Below, one piece after another: positions 6,133-11,171 of a stretch of DNA of 11,171 nucleotides. The DNA comes from Thiomicrorhabdus sp. GTDB taxonomy: Bacteria > Pseudomonadota > Gammaproteobacteria > Thiomicrospirales > Thiomicrospiraceae. Position numbers and translations under genes: made by a program. The notes below the pieces were generated by a model. It did not search any database and had not been told where the DNA came from. It saw nothing but the letters and a program-made list of their open reading frames with translations. Each line of letters starts with the position of its first letter. Position 1 is the stretch's first letter. The stretch covers positions 1 through 11,171 of the forward strand of contig WFNQ01000160.1 of assembly GCA_015488565.1 (NCBI GenBank), read 5' to 3'.

Positions 6133-6594
6133 TTATAAAAAATAACGTTTTTGAGGTGGTGCTCTAGCGTGGTCGGTGGAATGCGCAAGATAGTTGTGTT
6201 GTGCAAGCGGGGGGAGGGTGTGATGGGTGCTGATATAGCGTAAAGAGGGGCGTAGTGACGTTGTTAGGGATGGAATTACATCAGAAAGTGTTTTTTGAGG
6301 CGCTTTTTTTTGTAGGGTGTAATCTACGTTAAGATCAATGGTGTTGGCATGATCTACTTGATGAGAAAAATGCGGAGAAACATCAGTTATATCGGCATGT
6401 TGAGTGGTTTTTGGGGCAGAAAAAGAGGCGAGCTGGTGCGTATGTGTTTCAAGCGTATGTTGATGATGATTGCCATTATGCTGGTGGTATGTCGCGAGAT
6501 GAATGTGCGTGGTGGTCCACTGCATGGTCAAAAAAGCGGTAACGAAAAAAAGTAATAACCAATGGTTTGATTTAATTTGGGTGATGTTCATCAT
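6133..6594 (-). CDS. His-rich exported or membrane-anchored protein, putative metal binder
   Basis: A 153-residue protein with 19 histidines (12 percent). Residues 11-27 are hydrophobic and could be a signal peptide or anchor. Directly after come nine histidines in residues 30-53 (pattern HIHLATYHQHNGNHHQH). More follow, including HHTLPPLAQHN (124-134). The C-terminus ends ARAPPQKRYFL. From memory, a terminal RAPP motif is common in small His-rich periplasmic proteins annotated as zinc-uptake chaperones or CzcI/CopL-like. Metal binding is a reasonable inference; the metal and partner are not. No cysteines are present. The start is MM at 6594 or 6591; no Shine-Dalgarno is visible before either. 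It is first of three same-strand genes with HupE/UreJ and DUF6488. The upstream gap holds a G8/C7 palindrome. Confidence 0.75.
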   Translation of the reverse strand: MMNITQIKSNHWLLLFFVTAFLTMQWTTTHIHLATYHQHNGNHHQHTLETHTHQLASFSAPKTTQHADITDVSPHFSHQVDHANTIDLNVDYTLQKKAPQKTLSDVIPSLTTSLRPSLRYISTHHTLPPLAQHNYLAHSTDHARAPPQKRYFL

Positions 6595-6620
6595 GATTAG
6601 AATGGTAACAGGTAAAGATA

Positions 6621-6655
6621 GGGGGGGGATAAAATTCGACGGTATACTCCCCCCC
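6621..6655. repeat. G8-N20-C7 homopolymer palindrome, copy 1
   Basis: Eight G (6621-6628) face seven C (6649-6655) across 20 bases, in the 86-base gap between the HAD gene and the His-rich gene. They could pair as a 7-bp all-GC stem. No T run follows in the minus direction of transcription, so a normal terminator is not supported. It resembles the element at 10961-11006. Confidence 0.6.
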
Positions 6656-6680
6656 TTTCATTTGTTTTGATGCAAACGGC

Positions 6681-7334
6681 TTATCGTAAGCTGATGCTTT
6701 GCCACTGTTTTTTTTGTGCAATTTGGAGGAGTTTATCATCGCCATCCACCACAATGGCGTGATCGACAATCTCTAATAAGGGCAGGTCATTGTGGGAGTC
6801 GGAGTAAAAATAGCTTCCTTCCAAGGTTTCATTCTCTTGCTCTAGCCATTGATTCAATCGCGTGACTTTGCCCGCTTGAAAAGTGGGAATGCCAGCCACC
6901 TCTCCAGTATATCGTCCGTTTTTGATCTCTCCTTCGGTTCCCAGCAGTTCCGTGATACCGTATTTTAAACCGATAGGGCGGGTAATAAAGGTGTTGGTGG
7001 CGGTAATGATGAGCAACCGATCGCCTTGCTCTCTATGTTGGTCAACCAGTGCTTGTGCTTTGGGCAGTAAAATAGGCTCAATGTACTGTTGCATAAACTG
7101 CTGATGCCATTGTGCAAGGGTCTCTAGGGTTTGCTCGCTGAGTGGTTTGAGGGCAAACCGTTGGTAGGCCATAATATCCAAACAGCCTTGCTGGTACTCT
7201 TGATAAAACTGGGCGTTTTGCTGGGCAAACTCCTCGGCATCCACATACTGGTTTTCGACTAAAAATTCCCCCCATAAAAAATCACTGTCGTTGGCGATTA
7301 ATGTGTTGTCTAGATCAAAAATTGCAAGTGCCAT
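6681..7334 (-). CDS. HAD family hydrolase, subfamily IB (SerB-like phosphatase)
   Basis: A 217-residue cytoplasmic phosphatase of the haloacid dehalogenase superfamily. Motif I is IFDLDNT, with nucleophile Asp7 and general acid Asp9. Motif II lies in LLIITATN (Thr111 or Thr113). Motif III is Lys156 (FQAGKVTR). Motif IV is YSDSHNDLPLLE (Asp179, Asp183). The helical cap of about 70 residues between motifs I and II and the TNTFITRPIG stretch fit the IB group of phosphoserine-phosphatase-like enzymes. The substrate cannot be told. As I recall, HAD genes of this type sit beside rppH in Pseudomonas; here the two are divergent. A weak GTGGAT precedes the ATG. It may be the first gene of a long minus-strand transcript into the metal cluster, since no classical terminator follows. 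Confidence 0.9.
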   Translation of the reverse strand: MALAIFDLDNTLIANDSDFLWGEFLVENQYVDAEEFAQQNAQFYQEYQQGCLDIMAYQRFALKPLSEQTLETLAQWHQQFMQQYIEPILLPKAQALVDQHREQGDRLLIITATNTFITRPIGLKYGITELLGTEGEIKNGRYTGEVAGIPTFQAGKVTRLNQWLEQENETLEGSYFYSDSHNDLPLLEIVDHAIVVDGDDKLLQIAQKKQWQSISLR

Positions 7335-7406
7335 GTAAATATATCCACGATTAAAGTTTGCCTAATCCTAAACGAAAGCATGAGGTACGACAAGGCACTT
7401 TGCATA

Positions 7407-7430
7407 GATTTATTAAATGATTTATTAAAT
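7407..7430. repeat. Perfect 12-bp tandem repeat, GATTTATTAAAT x2
   Basis: Two adjacent identical copies, 7407-7418 and 7419-7430, lie in the 164-base gap between the divergent HAD gene and rppH. It could be a slippage duplication or paired binding sites for a regulator of the divergent promoters. The remainder of the gap shows no gene. Confidence 0.8.
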
Positions 7431-7436
7431 TATGAA

Positions 7437-7465
7437 TTGAAAATTACGTCATTATTAGGCACTAT
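7437..7465 (+). promoter_or_regulatory. Possible rppH promoter
   Basis: TTGAAA (7437-7442) is separated by 17 bases from CACTAT (7460-7465), 33 bases before the rppH ATG. The -35 is fair and the -10 is poor. It starts 7 bases after the tandem repeat. Confidence 0.25.
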
Positions 7466-7498
7466 GTACTCATAAAAATTAAATGAATTAAGGTTCCC

Positions 7499-8002
7499 AT
7501 GATCGATGTAGATGGTTATAGGTTTAATGTTGGCATTATTATTGTCAATAAAGAGGGGAAACTGTTTTGGGGGAAACGTATTCAGCAGGAGGCTTGGCAA
7601 TTTCCTCAAGGAGGCATTCGTGAGAATGAGACCCCGCAACAGGCTCTTTTTAGAGAGCTAAAAGAGGAGGTCGGTTTAGATCCTTCGGATGTTCGGGTGC
7701 TTGGACGAACAGAGGGCTGGATTTGTTACGACTTACCAAAGCATTTAATTCGTCACCACAGCCGTCCTTTGTGTATTGGACAAAAGCAAATTTGGTTTAT
7801 GCTTGGATTAGAAGGGGATGCCGACTGCATTAACTTGAGTGGGCATGAGCGACCTGAGTTTGAAGATTGGGCGTGGGTCGATTACTGGCGCCCTGTTCAA
7901 GAAGTGATCAGTTTTAAACAGTCTGTTTATCATCAGGCGTTAACGGAGCTGGAAGTTACGCTGGAAAAATTTTGGTTGCATCAGCATTTAGACTCAAAAT
8001 AA
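7499..8002 (+). CDS. rppH: RNA pyrophosphohydrolase RppH (Nudix)
   Basis: RppH removes pyrophosphate from the 5' triphosphate end of mRNAs and so exposes them to RNase E decay; it is cytoplasmic. The full Nudix box GX5EX7REUXEEXGU spans residues 38-60, with Glu53, Glu56 and Glu57 as metal ligands. The start MIDVDGYRFNVGIII, the WQFPQGGI stretch, KHLIRHHSRPLCIGQKQIWF and PEFEDWAWVDYW match E. coli RppH closely. The 167 residues compare with 176 in E. coli, the difference being the short C-terminal tail. TAAGG lies 5 bases before the ATG. In several gammaproteobacteria ptsP follows rppH; here aceE follows after 234 bases, so it appears to be a single-gene unit. No terminator is evident after it. 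Confidence 0.96.
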   Translation: MIDVDGYRFNVGIIIVNKEGKLFWGKRIQQEAWQFPQGGIRENETPQQALFRELKEEVGLDPSDVRVLGRTEGWICYDLPKHLIRHHSRPLCIGQKQIWFMLGLEGDADCINLSGHERPEFEDWAWVDYWRPVQEVISFKQSVYHQALTELEVTLEKFWLHQHLDSK

Positions 8003-8153
8003 ATCATTTCCTTTATTTTAGTTTCCTTAAAATTTCAATAACTTACTGTTTTTCTCTTACTTAGCTTAGCTTACAATAAGAGGCTTAACAGAATTTCAAA
8101 TAAAAAAATGTTATCATTCGTCCACTTTATTTGTCTTTTTGATGGCTGTGTTT

Positions 8154-8183
8154 ATACCCAAATTGCATTTCCAAGTAATTTGG
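8154..8183. repeat. Intergenic palindrome with ATACCCAAA arm, copy 3
   Basis: CCAAATT (8158-8164) pairs with AATTTGG (8177-8183) across 12 bases; the left flank is ATACCCAAATT, identical over 11 bases to the element at 6071. It lies in the 234-base rppH-aceE gap. That gap otherwise holds a weak promoter candidate (TTGTCT 8131-8136, 16 bases, TATACC 8153-8158) and a TTAGC duplication near 8061, but no gene I can support. Confidence 0.45.
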
Positions 8184-8236
8184 CTTTAGCCCTCATTAAG
8201 AACACAAAATGATCCAAACCATGAGGTACTCTTTAA

Positions 8237-10897
8237 ATGAGTGAACAGTTTATTGACCAAGATCCACAAGAAACACAAGAGTGGATTGACGCTTTAGAAG
8301 CCGTTGTTTCCTTTGAAGGAAGCGAGAAGGCACAACATCTTATTGCCACGCTAATTGAAAAAGCGCGCGTACATGGTATTGATATGCCTTATTCGGCCAA
8401 TACGCCGTATATCAATACCATTTCGGAAGAGCAGCAGGTCAATTACCCTGGTAATGAGGATCTTGAGACGAAGATTCGTGCGATATTGCGTTGGAATGCG
8501 ATGGCCATTGTGTCAGGAGCCAATAAAAATACCAGCGTGGGTGGGCATATTGCCTCTTATGCCTCAAGTTGTACCTTGTATGAAGTTGGGATGAACCACT
8601 TTTTTAAAGGGCCTAAGCATGAACTCGGCGCGGATCTGATTTTCTTTCAAGGGCATACCGCGCCGGGCATGTACGCCCGTTCTTTTGTGGAAGGGCGTTT
8701 AACGGAAGAGCAATTAAGAAATTACCGTCAAGAGGTAGGTGGCAATGGTTTGTCGTCTTACCCACATCCTTGGTTAATGAGCGATTATTGGCAGTTTCCA
8801 ACCGTCTCGATGGGGCTTGGGCCTTTGATGGCGATTTATCAAGCGCGTTTTATGAAGTACATGGAAGCACGTGGTTTAGCCAAAACATCGGGTCGTAAGG
8901 TCTGGGCGTTTTTGGGTGATGGTGAGATGGATGAGCCAGAATCACGTGGTGCACTGCAGTTAGCCAAGCGCGAAAAATTAGATAATCTAGTGTTTGTGAT
9001 TAACTGTAACCTACAACGTTTGGATGGTCCTGTTCGCGGAAACGATAGCATAATCCAAGAGTTAGAAGGCGTATTTAGAGGCGCTGGCTGGGCGGTGACC
9101 AAAGTAATTTGGGGAAGCGGTTGGGACAGATTGCTGCAAAAAGACACCTCTGGTAAGTTGGTTGAGCGCATGGGTGAAGTGGTTGATGGTGAATACCAAG
9201 GCTATAAAGCCAAAGACGGTGCGTTTGTAAGAGAGCACTTCTTTGGTAAATACCCAGAAACCGCCGCATTGGTTGCGGACATGAGTGACGATGAAATTTT
9301 TAAACTCACCCGTGGTGGTCATTCGCCGCGTAAAGTCTATAACGCTTACAAACGTGCAGAAGAGATTAAAGGTCAACCTTCCGTTATCTTAGCCAAAACG
9401 GTAAAAGGCTACGGCATGGGGCCGTATGGTGAGTCGGCAAACAATGCGCATCAACAAAAGAAATTGGATAATGATGGGCTTAAGTACTTCCGTGATCGTT
9501 TTGCCATTCCATTTTCTGATGACGATTTAGAAAAACAAGTTCCATTTTATGTGCCAGATGAAAATTCAGAGGCCATGAAATACATGAAAGAGCGTCGTGA
9601 AGCCTTAGGTGGTTCATTACCAGAACGCTCAGATAAGGCAGAACCTTTACCGGTTCCTAATTTATCGGTATTTAAAATGCTAACCGATGGAACGGGTGAG
9701 CGTGAAATGTCCACCACAATGGCGTTTGTTCGCATTATCTCTATTTTATTACGAGATAAAGTATTAGGCCCTCGTGTTGTTCCCATTATTCCAGATGAAG
9801 CGCGTACTTTTGGTATGGAAGGCTTATTCCGTCAAGTGGGTATTTATGATCCAGCGGGTCAATTGTACGAGCCAATGGATAACGACCAGTTGATGTGGTA
9901 CAAAGAGTCGTCACACGGTCAAGTTTTTGAAGAAGGAATTAACGAAGCGGGTGCGATGGCTAACTGGGTGGCCGCTTCAACCGCTTACGCAAACTATGGC
10001 GTAAGCATGATTCCTTTTTATATCTACTACTCCATGTTTGGTTTCCAACGTATTGGTGATTTGGCTTGGGCGGCGGGTGATTCTCGTGCGCGTGGCTTCC
10101 TGATTGGTGGAACGGCTGGTCGTACTACGTTGGAAGGCGAAGGGTTACAGCATCAAGATGGTCATAACTTAGTTCAGTACGATCACATTCCAAACTGTCT
10201 AACGTATGATCCAACCTTTGCCTTTGAAATGGCGGTGATTATTCGTGACGGGATTAAACGCATGTTTAATCAAAAAGAAGATGTGTTCTATTACATTACC
10301 GCGATGAATGAAAATTATTCACACCCTGCCATGCCAGAAGGGTCGGAAGAGGACATTCTAAAAGGGCTTTATAAGTTTAAGACGACCGAGTCTACACATA
10401 AAAATAAAGTTCAATTAATGGGCTCAGGAACAATTTTCCGTGAAGTCATTGCGGCGGCAGAGATGCTGGAAAATGAGTGGGATGTGGCGGCTGATATTTG
10501 GGGCGTACCGAGCTTTAACTTATTACGTCGTGAAGGGATTGAAACCGTTCGTTGGAATACCTTGCACCCAACAGAGACCGCTAAGGTTCCTTTTGTAACC
10601 GAAAAACTATCGAATGCAGAAGGCCCTTTTATTGTCGCAACCGATTACATTCGTGACTTTCCAGAGCGTATTCGTCAATACGTTCCTGGTGAGTACTATG
10701 TATTAGGAACCGATGGTTTTGGACGTTCCGATACCCGCGAACAACTGCGTAACTTCTTTGAAGTGAACCGTTTTTATGTTGTGGTCGAAGCGCTGAAAGC
10801 ATTGGCTGATGCCGGTAAGGTCAAGCCTAACGTGGTGTTAGAAGCCATGACCAAATATGGTATTGACAGCGAAAAACCTTTCCCATTACACGTTTAA
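8237..10897 (+). CDS. aceE: Pyruvate dehydrogenase E1 component, homodimeric type
   Basis: AceE decarboxylates pyruvate with thiamine diphosphate and passes the acetyl group to the lipoyl domains of E2, linking glycolysis to acetyl-CoA. It has 886 residues against 887 in E. coli, so it is full length. The ThDP motif runs GDGEMDEPES (228-237) to Asn258 in INCNLQRLDG. The active-site histidines are conserved at His104 (VGGHIASYAS), His140 (FFQGH), His405 in the mobile loop (NNAHQQKK) and the GLQHQDGH motif. Glu570 in EEGINEAGA matches the catalytic Glu571 of E. coli. EARTFGMEGLFRQVGIY, FYIYYSMFGFQRIGDL and LGTDGFGRSDTRE are typical. GAGGT lies 9 bases before the ATG. No pdhR precedes it and no PdhR-like operator is seen, so its control probably differs from E. 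coli. aceF follows, but a strong terminator separates them. Confidence 0.98.
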   Translation: MSEQFIDQDPQETQEWIDALEAVVSFEGSEKAQHLIATLIEKARVHGIDMPYSANTPYINTISEEQQVNYPGNEDLETKIRAILRWNAMAIVSGANKNTSVGGHIASYASSCTLYEVGMNHFFKGPKHELGADLIFFQGHTAPGMYARSFVEGRLTEEQLRNYRQEVGGNGLSSYPHPWLMSDYWQFPTVSMGLGPLMAIYQARFMKYMEARGLAKTSGRKVWAFLGDGEMDEPESRGALQLAKREKLDNLVFVINCNLQRLDGPVRGNDSIIQELEGVFRGAGWAVTKVIWGSGWDRLLQKDTSGKLVERMGEVVDGEYQGYKAKDGAFVREHFFGKYPETAALVADMSDDEIFKLTRGGHSPRKVYNAYKRAEEIKGQPSVILAKTVKGYGMGPYGESANNAHQQKKLDNDGLKYFRDRFAIPFSDDDLEKQVPFYVPDENSEAMKYMKERREALGGSLPERSDKAEPLPVPNLSVFKMLTDGTGEREMSTTMAFVRIISILLRDKVLGPRVVPIIPDEARTFGMEGLFRQVGIYDPAGQLYEPMDNDQLMWYKESSHGQVFEEGINEAGAMANWVAASTAYANYGVSMIPFYIYYSMFGFQRIGDLAWAAGDSRARGFLIGGTAGRTTLEGEGLQHQDGHNLVQYDHIPNCLTYDPTFAFEMAVIIRDGIKRMFNQKEDVFYYITAMNENYSHPAMPEGSEEDILKGLYKFKTTESTHKNKVQLMGSGTIFREVIAAAEMLENEWDVAADIWGVPSFNLLRREGIETVRWNTLHPTETAKVPFVTEKLSNAEGPFIVATDYIRDFPERIRQYVPGEYYVLGTDGFGRSDTREQLRNFFEVNRFYVVVEALKALADAGKVKPNVVLEAMTKYGIDSEKPFPLHV

Positions 10898-10903
10898 GAG
10901 CTT

Positions 10904-10938
10904 AAAAAAACCACTCTACTGTATAGAGTGGTTTTTTT
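10904..10938. terminator. Strong intrinsic terminator after aceE
   Basis: CCACTCTA (10911-10918) pairs with TAGAGTGG (10924-10931) across the loop CTGTA, flanked by seven A and seven T, which extend the stem to 15 bp. The symmetry suggests it could act in both directions. It lies 6 bases past the aceE stop and before aceF. Confidence 0.88.
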
Positions 10939-10960
10939 GTTACACATAATTTTATAAATT

Positions 10961-11006
10961 TTCTCCCCCCCCCTTATTTTTTCTTTAGAGAGGGGGGGGG
11001 GAAGAA
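10961..11006. repeat. C9-N18-G10 homopolymer palindrome, copy 2
   Basis: Nine C (10965-10973) face ten G (10992-11001) across 18 bases rich in T, with imperfect flanking pairs (for example TT at 10960-10961 with AA at 11005-11006). As RNA this would be a very stable hairpin in the aceF leader, 7-8 bases upstream of the AGGA ribosome binding site. It resembles the element at 6621-6655. Confidence 0.75.
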
Positions 11007-11025
11007 TTTTCTAGGAAAAAACAGT

Positions 11026-11171
11026 ATGGCGATACAGCAAATTAATATTCCAGATATTGGTGATTTTGACTCGGTTGAAGTCATTGAAGTATTGGTCTCC
11101 GTTGGAGATGTCGTTGCAGTGGATGACTCTCTATTAACCTTAGAGTCGGATAAAGCAACGATGGAAATTCC
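11026..11171 (+). CDS. aceF: Pyruvate dehydrogenase E2, N-terminal lipoyl domain (3' end beyond window)
   Basis: Only 48 codons and two bases are visible. They encode a lipoyl domain: start MAIQQINIPDIGDFDSVEVI, then VSVGDVVAVDDSLLTLESDKATMEIP, where the lysine of DKATM is the lipoylated residue. AGGA lies 9 bases before the ATG. Position after aceE makes dihydrolipoamide acetyltransferase by far the likeliest product. A lipoyl domain fused to E3 (lipoamide dehydrogenase) has the same N-terminus in some proteobacteria and cannot be excluded from this fragment. The gene lies beyond a strong terminator and a C9/G10 hairpin, so its expression may depend on readthrough or on an unseen promoter. 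Confidence 0.9.
   Translation, partial: MAIQQINIPDIGDFDSVEVIEVLVSVGDVVAVDDSLLTLESDKATMEI

Noticed and set aside
6349..6555. 68-codon plus-strand frame within the His-rich gene
   Set aside because: Opposite to the His-rich gene, which has a signal-like N-terminus and operon context; the plus-strand product is Met/Arg-rich shadow sequence.
8108..8212. 34-codon reading frame upstream of aceE (MLSFVHFICLF...)
   Set aside because: No Shine-Dalgarno, overlaps the intergenic palindrome and promoter candidate, and the product resembles nothing known to me.
8209..8244. 11-codon frame overlapping the aceE start, a possible leader peptide for translational coupling
   Set aside because: No ribosome binding site of its own and no regulatory codon pattern; overlap with ATG is easily chance.

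Overview
The window looks like a stretch of gammaproteobacterial chromosome with moderate to low GC. AmpD, RppH, NadC and the homodimeric-type pyruvate dehydrogenase AceE are all of the gammaproteobacterial type. The mix of genes resembles marine sulfur oxidisers of the Thiomicrospira/Hydrogenovibrio/Thiomicrorhabdus group, but that placement is an impression and not a demonstrated assignment. I see no tRNA, rRNA, CRISPR array, insertion sequence, phage gene or integrase.

Layout. (1) Bases 1-2746, minus strand: nadC (quinolinate phosphoribosyltransferase), then a Kef-type K+/H+ antiporter whose C-terminal end runs off the left edge. (2) Bases 2933-3490, plus strand: ampD, divergent from nadC. 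(3) Bases 3510-3734, minus strand: a small four-cysteine protein of unknown function, convergent with ampD. (4) Bases 3879-4400, plus strand: a long-chain flavodoxin with its own -10 box, ending at a strong bidirectional terminator. (5) Bases 4504-6594, minus strand: a three-gene metal-handling locus. It holds a His-rich exported protein, a HupE/UreJ-type membrane protein with an extra C-terminal domain, and a His-rich exported DUF6488-like protein. (6) Bases 6681-7334, minus strand: a HAD-IB phosphatase, divergent from rppH (7499-8002, plus). (7) Bases 8237-11171, plus strand: aceE, a strong intrinsic terminator, a long C/G homopolymer palindrome, then the start of aceF.

How the genes work together. 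AceE and AceF are the E1 and E2 parts of the pyruvate dehydrogenase complex. NadC feeds NAD synthesis, AmpD recycles peptidoglycan, RppH starts mRNA decay by removing 5' pyrophosphate, and flavodoxin carries low-potential electrons. These are ordinary core genes. The accessory part is the His-rich/HupE/DUF6488 cluster. It probably binds and moves a divalent metal across the inner membrane and in the periplasm; which metal cannot be read from the sequence.

The most distinctive features are in the DNA itself. There is an excess of long G or C homopolymers, including two palindromes made of a C run facing a G run and a C8 tract inside a signal-peptide coding region. Three intergenic inverted repeats share an ATACCCAAA arm. 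A perfect 12-bp tandem duplication lies between the HAD gene and rppH.
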